Shown: one piece after another, positions 35,801 through 46,005 of the stretch
How the letters are laid out: the number at the start of each line of letters is the position of its first letter
How positions within the stretch are numbered: position 1 is the stretch's first letter
DNA from: Stereum hirsutum FP-91666 SS1
Lineage: Eukaryota; Basidiomycota; Agaricomycetes; Russulales; Stereaceae
Assembly (NCBI RefSeq): GCF_000264905.1
Contig: NW_006763143.1
Location: 465,711-529,710, forward strand
Reading direction: 5' to 3'
DNA: 64,000 bases
The notes under the pieces: generated by a model
Told to the model about the DNA's origin: nothing
Database searches by the model: none
What the model saw: the letters and a program-made list of their open reading frames with translations, nothing else
Program-made: the position numbers and the translations under genes

Positions 35801-37068
35801 TCCGTCTTCCGACGCGGTTTTGACGAGGGTGTTACTGGTGAAGACGGGTTGATAAGAGATGGAGCTTGCTGTTTGTATCGTCTCTGTGAAGAGCCATCCA
35901 GCGAGGGTGATACACTACGCAAAGGACTCGATGCTCCTGAGTCTGGTGAAGAGCTACGAGGCGAGCCTGGTATCTTGGCATGCCTTCGACGGCGCATCTC
36001 CGGCGATGGCGGGTCATCCGGTAATGCACTCAAAGTTACGAATGTCTCGGCCAGACGGTCCTGCAAGACCTTCTCTAAAGCTGTCTGGGACGTGTCCGGC
36101 CATAGTGCGCTAGAAGTCGTTGATGTGCCGAAAGGAAAGGGATAGTGACTGCTAGCAAGGGAGGCCATCGACGTCGTACGTTGCCGATTAGGCCTAATAG
36201 TAGGTCCTGAGCTGGATACTGGATATGGGTGAGAATGAGGTTTCTCGAGACTAGGGCTCCGTGCAAGCGTATTCCCTCCCAGCATTCCCGATGACATTGT
36301 TCGTTTCCGCCCCCTATAGTCCAGTGTTGAGCTACTAGAGCCCCTTCGCTCCTTCGGTACACCAAAATTGTCCACTATTGTCCCTATAGAGTTCGTAGAT
36401 ATCCTCCTCGATCGCTGCTTGAAGAGTGCGACATCCAGGTCGTCAGAGAGCTTACCGAAGGCGGTGAACTGTGATTGTTCGGCGGGTTGTGAGAGGGCTG
36501 TCGTGAGGTCATCTCGAGCAGGAAAAGGAGTCAAATTCTTGATTTGTATGCAGCTAATGTGTCGCAGGAGGTGTTGTCGTGTTACAACCTTTTGGAAGAC
36601 AGGATGAGGCAAGCCGGGATTGAGCATGGAGGGTCCTCATTCACATGTGAGTATACAGACGTACTTGGGAACCTGATAGCTCCTCGTAACTATGCTCCAA
36701 CTCGTCCGCATCTGACATAGAGCCCAGATTTGAGCTCGACATGGGTGTCTCCAATCGACTCGGAGTTTCTATTTCAGATGAAGTCTTGACCTCGGCTCGC
36801 CTGAGATTTCAGGAAAGGTATGCCAGCAAGGTATGAAGTGTTTAAATGAGTGACAAGCAGAAGTTCATAGATTAATCTGTGATTTACACGTATAGGACGT
36901 TGAAATGGCAGTCCGATATCGTGGGACTTGAGTAGGAGAAGGTACTGGCTTAAGTATATGGTCGACGTCGCGAATAATGTCGAAGGCGAGCGCCACACGC
37001 GATACGGGAATTGCCTTTCCGAGCGCCGTGCCACCGTAGCAGAGAGCTTGGTTCAAGTTTCTCGCCAT
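32875..37068 (-). CDS. UVRAG/Vps38-like PI3-kinase complex II subunit
   Basis: UVRAG (Vps38 in yeast) joins Vps34, Vps15 and Atg6/Beclin in the PI3-kinase complex that serves endosomes and vacuolar sorting. From start 37068 (MARNLNQALCYGGTALGKAI) exons lead through SMSDADELEHSYEELSGSQ to the family motif LLRHISCIQIKNLTPFPARD (C2 start). A Ser/Pro-rich insert follows, then SGYDVAKWTNLAARKVSIQVWG and GQWKVLEEWNVNLDELVPL closing the C2 domain. Coiled coils (RLATMQSVILDTQRSLAKIV; SERIRARREAIQARRDALAR) precede the BARA-like core: LHKTLNPVRISLIATLSFIF, VATALGYAAFVVHLVALYLG, YPVTFIGSRSLVRDGISAM and FPLLFSKGVDTYRFEYGVFL-type block ending LLNKNIE. A C-terminal Ser/Thr- and Asp/Glu-rich tail of about 280 residues ends at 32875. 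The first exon, joined through a 90-bp intron, is the least certain part; an internal ATG at 36742 is the alternative start. Confidence 0.88.
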
Positions 37069-37384
37069 TTATTAGAGTATTAGCCTCTCTCATGCACTAG
37101 CTCGTAGGTACGCTATGTCGATCGTTAAATAGCTGTGCGGCTACCAGGCTCTGTTGTAGACTTAATACTTTGGTGGACCAACTAGTACTCCGTGCTAACA
37201 TCGCTACCGGTGCTGAGCCCCTGTGGCGCCGATGAAACAACGCAGCATCTGAACTCATTCTCCATTGAGACCTTGAGACCAGCCTTTCACGTGGGTATGT
37301 ATCAAAGTTCTTCATGTTATAATATGGGTTACAGTATCCGTGCTTTTGGCCTTATACAAAAATCATATAAAAAAGGTAGGTACG
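37069..37384. other. Intergenic, upstream of the UVRAG-like gene
   Basis: About 300 bp holding the UVRAG-like promoter and whatever remains of the 3' end of the neighbouring coiled-coil gene. No coding pattern recognised. Confidence 0.3.
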
Positions 37385-37462
37385 AGGTAACTTACATCCT
37401 GGAAGACTCCATACTGCCAGATGGCCGACAGGAAGAAATGCGACCTGTTCTATATATTTTGG

Positions 37463-38060
37463 TCAGTACTGGTCCATCAGTAAATAATTGTGCAATATGA
37501 GTAGCTCTATACTCCCTTGTGTTATATGCCAGACAGGACACACCTTCAACACCGGCTCCTCGAAATATGGAGCATGCACCTTCCTCTCTACCTCCCACCC
37601 CTTTTGTTCCCGAATGTGCCCCTTTCTCTCTGTCTCCCAACCTTGTTTCTCCCGTATATAAGCGTTGCGTCGTGCGTTCCAAACCTCAGTCTCAGCTTCA
37701 TAAGCTCGACGCTCGTTCTCCCAGTTGTCTAGAAAGACTTGATGCTGGTGCCTCACGTACTCGAAGTAGATATAGTGCCAGACAACAAGGAACACAAGGG
37801 CTCCGATGATAGATTTTAGAATGTTGCAACTTCCTTTGCAGGGGGAGGATCTCGAGCGCGATACTTGAGGAAGTGTACCATAAGTCCTCCACTGGAAGTT
37901 AGTGGGAAAACCCCGTCCTCTAGTCGAGATCTCCACCGATGGTGGGCTACTAGTGCTGCAACGAAACGCCATCAGTATAGAAGGCCCTATAGTTTGACAA
38001 TTAGTGAGCTCACCTTGCTTGGTAGCTAGGAGGATTCTCCGAGTGATCGGGTGGTGACAT
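37463..38060 (-). pseudogene. Coiled-coil single-pass membrane protein, C-terminus frameshifted
   Basis: Start at 38060 reads MSPPDHSENPPSYQA; exon 1 (38014-38060) joins in frame to an exon from 37955 with SVEISTRGRGFPTNFQ, a Cys-flanked membrane segment (CNILKSIIGALVFLVVWHYI) and a coiled coil of repeated W-E-x-E-R units (NWENERRAYEAETEVWNARR, EKQGWETERKGHIRE). This is the plan of an uncharacterised Agaricomycete family that continues with a conserved C-x-x-Y-x-T-R-E-Y segment. Here that segment (SCLAYNTREYRATH) is present only in another frame: a GTGTGT run at 37538-37543 puts the frame out by two bases, and the read-through frame stops at 37463 after an unrelated tail. The rest of the usual C-terminal domain is not recognisable. 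Probably a pseudogene or a truncated allele; a sequence error cannot be excluded. Confidence 0.6.
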
Positions 38061-38402
38061 AGCTCTGTTATCTCTGCGGGTCGGGAGTGCTTCAAATGGC
38101 CAACCACTTAAGCGCCGACGCCACGGCAATTATCGTACTTGACTTTTGAAGCGGCACTCGAAGTTGGAACCCCGCGACAGGCGCCCTCATATCTACACAA
38201 GCTAAGTGCTCGCGTTCCTGAAATCTTCAGGCTCGAATCTCTAGTAACGACTCGCTTCGAAAAAGTTATCCCATTTCAATATACAACAGTATACAAAGCC
38301 TGCCACAAACAACAAGATGTCCGACCTAAAACAACATCCACATAAAAATCAACGATCATCACTCAAAGCAAACAAACAGCGGCCCTCACACCAGCGTTCA
38401 CC
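38061..38402. other. Intergenic between coiled-coil gene and RIC1
   Basis: 342 bp that hold the RIC1 3' end and the promoter of the coiled-coil gene, both on the minus strand. No feature recognised. Confidence 0.35.
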
Positions 38403-41400
38403 CTACATCCGATCCGAAACCCCATTCGGCACATCGAACATAAAAGGTTGCCTCAGCGCCTCCTTCAAAGCGCCACCCGTCGTATCGATCGAATGCAAGA
38501 ACCTCAACAACTCCCTCGAGAGCTGCCAATCCTTCGCTTCGACGGCGCTGCGGAGGAGTCGGAGAGCGTCTTCGTTGGATTCGTCGAGCTGTTCTAGGCT
38601 ATGGAGGACGAGGAGGTAAGAGCCGGCTGTGCGGAGGCGGTTGGATTTGAGACAGGTCTGTAGAAGGAGAATGCATGCGACGTGAGTCTCGACGTCGCAT
38701 GAACCACGTGAACGGTCTTACCTCGAAAAGCACCTTCGGATTGCCCACGACGTCGAATAATCTCCGCCACCGCGTCATTTCAGTCTTCCTAGCGCAACCT
38801 ACCACCACGTCCAGTGCCACATCGAAATGGTCCAAAAACTCTATAACAGCCGGCAACAAGCCGTCATTCACGTCCAGGCTTTGAACAGTATGACCGTCAT
38901 CGCTGTCATCACCCGACGACGCGTCCGACTCAACAACAGTATGCAGCAGGATCTCCAGAGCGTGAGCGAAGAAGACGAGATGCTGGTAATGCGAAGCGAA
39001 TTGGACGGCTTGTTGGACTTGTCCTGCGGCTAGATGGACAAGAAGAATGTGATGGAGGAAGAGGTGTGACTGGATGGAGGTATCTTCAGCGCTGAGGAAA
39101 TGAAAGGTAGGAAGCTACTCACGCTAGTCGCATGTCTGAAAAGCACGAACGGCAAATTTGCCCTCGCCGTCGTCTCGTGCTCAGCCCCTATTATAATTCC
39201 CTTATCCATCAACACCGCTGCATAGAAAGACAACACCGTCAGCATATGCGACTTTGCGGCGAGTCCATCGACGGATAGAAAGTACTCACACAGCGGATAG
39301 AAATCCAACGGAATATTCACACTCTCCTTCACCTCCCTCGGCTCCGCAGTCGCATCTTCTAGCTGTCTCTGCTCTATATGCAAAGCATTTAACCACACCC
39401 GCATGCCTTGGCCGTCGAAGCCCCATAGCGAGTTCTCAAGGCTCCCGATTCCGCGTAGATGAATCCAACAGAACTCGATGCGGTCGGCGAGGATTTGCAT
39501 GTCATAGCGGACTTCTTGAGTTGCAGACTACGAAGCCGGGTCAGGCGTGAGTTAGGTAGTATAAAGACATAAATACAAACCTTTCTTGGTCGAAGAAGGA
39601 CGAGCTGGCCGCCAACCATCATGAGCACGGTCGCAACCGACAGATCGTCCATTGGGTCTCCCAAATCTGAACCGCTCATAAGCACACATACCCCGCTATG
39701 CAAGGACAATATGAAGAGTTAGACTCACGTTTCTGTGCACTCGGAATCATCCAACTTAACACTCTGACCGCATTCGGGTTCGCAATGATGCCCTCAAAAG
39801 TGATACTCCCACATAGATGCAACTGGATCGTATCCGTCGTAGGCACGATCAGAAAATGGTGGAGTGTGTTATCGGCCGTATAGACGAGTAAGGAATTGTC
39901 CACGAGCGAGAGGATGACGACGGGTGATTGAAGAAGTTCACGATGAAGAACATTTTGGTTGCTCAGCTCCATATCGCGCGAGTACAGCCGAATCTGTGAC
40001 AGTGTGCATTAGTACCGTCGTGACTTCTGACACTTCGTATGGGAGTGGGGTAATGATGATAGCGACAATGAAAGGGTACGAAGCGTACTCACCTGCCATG
40101 ACTTCGCAACTTCGACGGTCGCGATAAGGACGTGGTGGAACCACAACATTCCACCCTTCACGACGAAGGCCTGCTCCTGCAACTCGTCCGCGAAAAGCTT
40201 CCACCTTCCAGAAGCTGAGCTATAGTGAGCGAGGCCGCGTCGACCGGCGACGGCGATCAATCTTCCGTCTGCGCTAATGGTTGAATATCGAATCGGCCAG
40301 TTAGCTGCGAGATAGCTCTGCGGTATCTATGGACGGAAAAAAAGTGATCAGCTTGAGGAGGTCGCAGATATAAAGGTGATGTACCTTGATGTGCTGCCAG
40401 ACATCGGATTCGGGGTTTATGACACTCATGTCGGGTTGATCAGCTCCTCTATACACTAACGCTCGGTCATCCATTTGCAGGAATGCGTATTCCGAATTGT
40501 CCTAAGAGCGTGTAAGCAAACAGCGCGAATACAGCCGGAGTCTGAAGACTCACTGGAACATGTTGGCCTGTGGTTGCGCTTTTCGCGAATGGTAGAATGA
40601 AGAGCTGGCCATCTGGCCCTGTAGAAAGTCGTCACCAGCCAGTAAATAGCCCGTTCAAGGCAAGGACGTACTATTAGGGCTAGACTGTGCCAGCACAATC
40701 AACTCGAAGTTCCCTGGTACCCAGAACTACAACGAAGTCGAAGTTTCAGTATTCCGCCACAAACGCCACACCTGGCCCTCCGGATCCAAGATTGAAAGGC
40801 ACTCACCAAATCCTTAATCCCGTACATAAACGCATCCTGAAACCTCTCCTCATCAACCTGTTCCTCAACCCCAAATCCCCATGCCAAACACCTCCCCGCC
40901 ACGCTCCACACCGCCCACCCATGTTTCCACCCCACAGCCAACACATACCCGTCTGAGCTCCACTCCATAGTACACACCGGACCTTTCCCGTTATTATGAC
41001 TTTGACCATTGATGGACGTGGAACGGTTCGTGGTGGTGAAGACGTGAGGAAGTTGGAGGACGTGCGGTTTGGAGGGTTGAGCGGACGAAGGGAAGGCTGT
41101 AAATTCGACTGAGCCGCTAATAATGTATATGAGTGTTATTGAAGAGAAAGAAATCGTAATTCGTTGAGACGAACCAAGACGTCCCGACCGCAATCATCGA
41201 AAATTTGGTATTTACTGCAACTTTCACCGCTCGCCTCGGCTGCTCGTAACTTCTCACCGTCCCACCACTCCCACTTGCACCCAAACCATCTTCATCTTCA
41301 GGATCGGGGGCACGCTGCTTCTGAACCCATTTCGGAACCTCGATATCGTGTATACATGTTCCGTGCCACTCTGATGAGGGTTGTGAATGGGAGTCGGAGC

Positions 41401-42591
41401 TGTCGACGGAGGTTCGGGAGTGATATTGGCGGCGGAGCGTGTCCTATTTTTCTTCTTAGTAACTATATTTTTTTTCATGTGCTGATGGATAAAAGGAATC
41501 GTACCGGTAGAGAATCCTCCCCATTTACGTCCGGATTCGACATATTCACATCCGAATACGCGCTCTCCGACAACTGAACGAAGTACGCCCTGCCGTCGGA
41601 GGTGATCCACGACTCGACATCCGTTCCTCTGTACCATGATATATCGCACACCGTTACTATCACCAAAACAGAAGTCAGCCAGTTCTCTGGAGAGGGAGGT
41701 TGTGAGGGGTACTCACCATCCGGATCCACAAGCCACGGGAAATCATCCTCGTTCATCACCCAACTGTCGTAATCATATCGCCTATTCCCTCTACGATCAT
41801 ACAGTTCATCTTCCGGAGCAGTCGGCCACGGTATCCGTTGTATCGACGGCGGACTTTTCGTAGAAAATAAGATGTAATGTTTGCGTGGCGACACACTGCA
41901 ACATCCAGCATCCATGAACGAATCAGTGTCACCGTTCGTCTGGACTGGACCACAAGAGATGGAGAATGTACCTAAGAAGTATACCTTCCACCCTAATGAC
42001 ACCCTCGAACTGCAACACGATCGACTGAAGGGGAAGTGCTTCTCCAGGTCCAGGCAAGAAACTCCGTTGACTGTTAGCGCCTAGTGGTGGTGTCTTGTAA
42101 GGTGTTTCTTCCGGATTGTAGTGCACGGTGACGAGGACGAGGAAGGAGCGTGTTGTCTATTGCGCACGTCCATAGGGTTAATTAGAGTATTGTTGGTAGA
42201 ACTCGGTTAGGGGACGTACTTGAATGACGATCCTCCGCCCGTCCGTAGACCAATGGACTGCTTTATTCTCCCCATGCTGTTCCAGACTCGTAGCCGTCCT
42301 CGACAGGTACGTCAGCATCGCAGACGGCTACAATGCCACCATGCCAAAATCAATCGATACATCAGCTCCTACTCCACTCTGAAAGGTATACGGGAGGCAA
42401 TCACAGGATATGTGTGCGAGCTTAGAAACTGAACGCACCCGTACACGCCACACTGCCAATCCATCCCTCGTCAACGTACAGAACAACGACTTCCTCGTAC
42501 TCGGACAGACTTGTATAACAGGCTCAGTCAAAGCATTGGGCAGAGCAGGGACGGTGCATAGTTGGCGTGCGGCAGATGTGGGGAAATACAT
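38403..42591 (-). CDS. RIC1: Ric1, subunit of the Ypt6/Rab6 guanine-nucleotide exchange factor
   Basis: Ric1 with Rgp1 activates Ypt6 (Rab6) at the Golgi for endosome-to-Golgi transport. Start at 42591, MYFPTSAARQLCTVPALPNA, is the conserved family N-terminus, followed by LFCTLTRDGLAVWRVR, the first blade of an N-terminal beta-propeller spread over many short exons (42.6 to about 39.5 kb), with blade pieces such as VCTMEWSSDGYVLAVGWKHG at about 40960. The C-terminal RIC1 domain is plain: ILADRIEFCWIHLRGIGSLE, NSLWGFDGQGMRVWLNALHI, ESVNIPLDFYPL, VLMDKGIIIGAEHETTARAN and LPFVLFRHATS, then helical exons (VVGCARKTEMTRWRRLFDVV; WQLSRELLRFLHSIDTTGG) to the end FDVPNGVSDRM at 38403. Roughly 1,000 residues with about 20 introns, the most intron-dense gene here apart from the DUF6534 gene. 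Exact exon count not established. Confidence 0.92.
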
Positions 42592-43388
42592 CTGGGGCCA
42601 CCGTGGATTTCACTCAACGCGACCAAACAAGTCAAGGGGATTGAAGCACAGCAATGACTTGGTCTTGCTTTTATCCAGTCAGTAGCGAGCAGAGCACTTC
42701 CGAGGTTCAGGATATGAAAAGCAGGAATGTGGGTCTTCTAAGGGGGGACAGGAATGGTTGAGGAACAGGAGGAGAGTAAGTAAGGCCGCATGCTGTTCAA
42801 CTGACGGAGGTGAGAGATCGTGACGAAACCGACGTGTTTCGCTGGCTATGTGGCCCAACGACCGCCCAATTTCCTCGATTTCCCAGAGATTTTCCCGCGA
42901 CCGTGATATGCGGCTCTCACCCCTTCCATCCCTACAAAATATCCACACGCCGTTTGCTTGACAACGAAGGCTTATTGTTGAGAAAGGGGCAGACCAATAG
43001 AGTGCAAGACAGGGGGTTTGTGCGGGTTTATTGAATGCAGTTTTGTAGCCAAGTTGCGTATGTGGTGACAAGGAACACTAGTAGCCCATAGAAGTACCGA
43101 AACAACCGATACAAATACAACCGAAAGCGACATCGAGGGAATGGACACGAAACGGCGGAACGACACGCGCGAACGAATACGGGAGCGAGATCGGACATGG
43201 GACGAGGGACGAGAGAGGGTGAAATGAAAGCAAATAATTAGAATAAACACAGCAACATCGCTATAACCGTTCACAGAGCGATGCGCACGAATACGGATTG
43301 AGAATGCGAACATGGGAAACTATGATACGATGCAAATGAACCAAAATGGCGGAAAATGAAATGAACGAGAACAAAACTTGTTATAGTT
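42592..43388. other. RIC1 upstream region and UPS1 3' tract
   Basis: About 800 bp between two minus-strand genes. From about 43030 to 43388 the minus strand is pyrimidine-rich (runs of GA on the +), fitting the 3' UTR of the UPS1-like gene; the 130-codon minus ORF at 42679-43071 lies across UTR and promoter and has no family pattern. Confidence 0.4.
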
Positions 43389-44481
43389 CTACCGGAACCA
43401 CGACGAATACGACGCAGCGGGCTGTCCTTCGCCTTCGCCCTCACTCGTGATGTCGTCTTGTCTGCTCCCCGATGCCGAAGGTGACGGGCTTCTTGAGACA
43501 TTGTCAGGGTCGTATTCCGGAACGCGATGCGTCGCCGCCAGTCTGTCACCGAATGTTGGACTGAGATAGGACATTCCTGAACCCACTCCACCCATGGTCA
43601 TGGGCTGCAACCGAGCTTTGCGAATGAAGTCGAGGATAAGAGAGACGCCTTCGCGTGACTAATGAACAATGTAATTCAGAAAAGGTCGGGAAGGGAACGA
43701 TCAGCATTGGCTAGCGTGAGAGTCACAGTATAAATGTACGCACGCGCTGCAGATTAGCTTTGAAGCGAGCCAAACCGTGGTTCTCAATACTTTTGGTGAG
43801 GCCCCAGCCAAATCCAGAAACGATGCTCGCTTCAGTCGTCTGCTGAGTTTTCCTGTAAAGATGCAGATATCATAGACGATGAGTCTCAATTCAACCATAG
43901 CGAATCCGTGGAAAAAGACATGAAGCGAAGGATAAATCCAACATACCCCTCCTCCGTCTGTTTAAACACTTGGGTCTCCTGCACCTGCATAACCTTGACA
44001 TGGTCCAAATTCCTCGTTCTACACCTGACCACCTTTCCCTCCGGATCCACCTCGCTCTCCTCGATCACCCAGCTCTCCGCCCTCGAAATAATTCCTTTGG
44101 GTGCCCATCGAGGTAAGGCTCCACGTTTGAGGATGAGACGGGTGGTAAGAAGAGAGCCGGAGAATGTAAATTCGCGGGAAATGACGTCGCAGGAAAGAAT
44201 ATGGGAGGCGTAGGGGTTTGGGTAGCGGAGGAAAAAGGCGAGGGAGACGATGGACCAGGGATCGCTGTTGGTTGCGGCGGAGTTAGGGGTTTCGGAATTC
44301 GGGTTTTATTTTAGTAAATGAGTTGTGTTGAGGAAATCGGTTGTAGTTGGACAACGATTTAATCGTTTCGATGAGTGAAGAAGGGCAACGGTGGCGAAAG
44401 AGTTGTGAGTTCACCACATGCGGCAAGGACAGAGAAGCCGCACACTTACTCGTACAAGAAGGATTGCTTGAAGAACTTCAT
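43389..44481 (-). CDS. UPS1: Ups1/PRELI-domain mitochondrial lipid-transfer protein
   Basis: Ups1 carries phosphatidic acid across the mitochondrial intermembrane space together with Mdm35, feeding cardiolipin synthesis. Start at 44481, MKFFKQSFLY, matches the PRELI/MSF1 N-terminus; the next exon gives DPWSIVSLAFFLRYPNPYAS, FTFSGSLLTTRLILKRGALP with RWAPKGIISRAESWVIEESE, and CRTRNLDHVKVMQVQETQVF, all family-diagnostic. A further exon has TTEASIVSGFGWGLTKSIEN with HGLARFKANLQRSREGVSL, the C-terminal helix of the domain, followed by a Ser/Pro-rich tail ending SSWFR at 43389. About 260 residues over four exons, somewhat longer than yeast Ups1 because of the tail. Symbol given for the family as Ups1 versus Ups2/Ups3 is judged only from overall similarity. 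Confidence 0.9.
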
Positions 44482-44882
44482 GGCTGAACGATCCCTGTGC
44501 AACTATTTTTTAAGGCACAAATAGTGCTTTTGAACAATTACTTGGCCGGTTTATGAGCAGAACGAGTGTAGTGGGAGAGGAATGAGAAGATGGGGGTGGA
44601 AAGCAAGGAGTGATGGAGAGCTCGATGCCGTGGACGCGCGAGCTGGAGCTTGCCTGGAGCCACAGAACACTTGACCGGGCTCGATCACTGTTACGTAATG
44701 CTTTGTTATCCCCGAGACCCTTGTAGCCCCAGTGTGGCCCAATTGAAGTTCATGCATAACCTTGCATAACATACGAGCAACTAAGTGACTACTAGGCTCA
44801 TAAGTCTTATAGAGGCCTATATGATACGTGACACAGCCTGACACAACCCTCTAGAGCTGTTTTTGTTTCTCTTCGCTACTTA
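44482..44882. other. Upstream region of the UPS1-like gene
   Basis: About 400 bp containing the promoter of the UPS1-like gene (read leftward) and the beginning of the decayed locus to the right. No defined element recognised. Confidence 0.3.
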
Positions 44883-44915
44883 TTGTTCCTTAGGCATCTC
44901 GCACACCGGCCGCTG

Positions 44916-45580
44916 ATGTCGACTACTTATCTCAGGGCTTTTCTTCATAATTTATCTACTATAGAGCAGGAAACAGCACTGCTCCTCGATATTCTAAAGG
45001 CTAAACCAGCTGTCTATCGGATACACAACGATAAAAACATCACCCTCGAAAGCGCATTCAAGGACTTCAACATGTATTTCAACCACTTCATCAAACGGCA
45101 GGAGCAGCACATCGACGAAGAGGCCACACGAGGATTTCTTGCTCGAAGCGCCGCCCCAGACCAACACTCAAGTCACTGCCAATATCAATACAGCCTTATT
45201 CGAGAGCATGAACCCGGTCAGGATGGGCCTCATCGGCGAGAACGACACTCTCGAGACCGATTATTCGAATGGTCTTCGCTTTGGCTGCCAAAACACCCTC
45301 CATCCAATATGTGACGACACAGAAAGCAGGGAATTTCACGTCCTACGATATCTGGGTTTCGGGTCTGATCCATGACGTGTTTGGTGTTATCGACGAAACA
45401 GACCAATCGACCTGGGCTACGCTGCTTTCTGCCTCGAGGGGCTGGGAGGCCGCGTATAGCCACCCAGACTATAACACGGCGACGTTGCTCAAGAATATGA
45501 ATCCCATGGTTGCGTCGGATGAGGAGTACTGTGCATTCCAGAAGAGAAGGTCCGAAGTGGGAGGTCCATCACTGCCATGA
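44916..45580 (+). pseudogene. Relic of an Agaricomycete-specific protein family
   Basis: Three reading frames follow each other along one strand. Frame 1 (44916 to about 45120) has ETALLLDILKAKPAVYRIHN and FKDFNMYFNHFIKRQEQHID; frame 2 (about 45125-45310) has NTALFESMNPVRMGLIGEND; frame 3 (about 45265-45580) has FALAAKTPSIQYVT, NFTSYDIWVSGLIHDVFGVI and WATLLSASRGWEAAYSHPD and ends at 45580. Together they resemble a common, uncharacterised Agaricomycete family in which an AFK-x(4)-FNHFIK segment is followed later by FTSYDFVCSG and a W-x-x-L-V-N segment. The frame switches have no usable introns at the junctions and the middle of the family domain is shortened, so this looks like a decayed copy with at least two frameshifts. 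Recognition of the family is from memory of pattern, not from a search. Confidence 0.6.
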
Positions 45581-46005
45581 ATCACGACGTCAACATGGTC
45601 TTGTCGACATCTCATGTAGTTGTTAGACATAACCCTCTCTTTTCTTTCGTCGCGTCGAGCGTACGGTTCCTCGGGATGTTCTTTCTATGTTTGTATGTAC
45701 TATTGAAAACAGCCCCCACCGTGGTTCACCACGGTCATGAGTGCGAGTCGGTGATACAGAATCGTCCATTTTATTTCTCTACAAAATTGGAGTGATAAAG
45801 CAAGTATGTCCTCCGGAAAACCTCGAAACTGTGAATTATTCTGGTCTGTAGACATCTGATTGATTTAGAGAACGATTCCACAACTCGAGTGTACAGAAGA
45901 TCGAAAACTATAGCTCCAGCAGTGCCCGGAATACCGCCATAGAATTGAAAGCATACTCTCTGACGACAACCTTTTGTATACAAATTGGTTCACAGTTCGG
46001 AATAC
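45581..46005. terminator. Intergenic after the relic and SRP68 3' end
   Basis: About 425 bp. It receives the 3' UTR of SRP68 from the right. No other feature recognised. Confidence 0.35.

Noticed and set aside
22000..42600. Secondary-metabolite or other functional gene cluster
   Set aside because: Neighbouring genes are unrelated housekeeping functions; no synthase, P450 or transporter set present.
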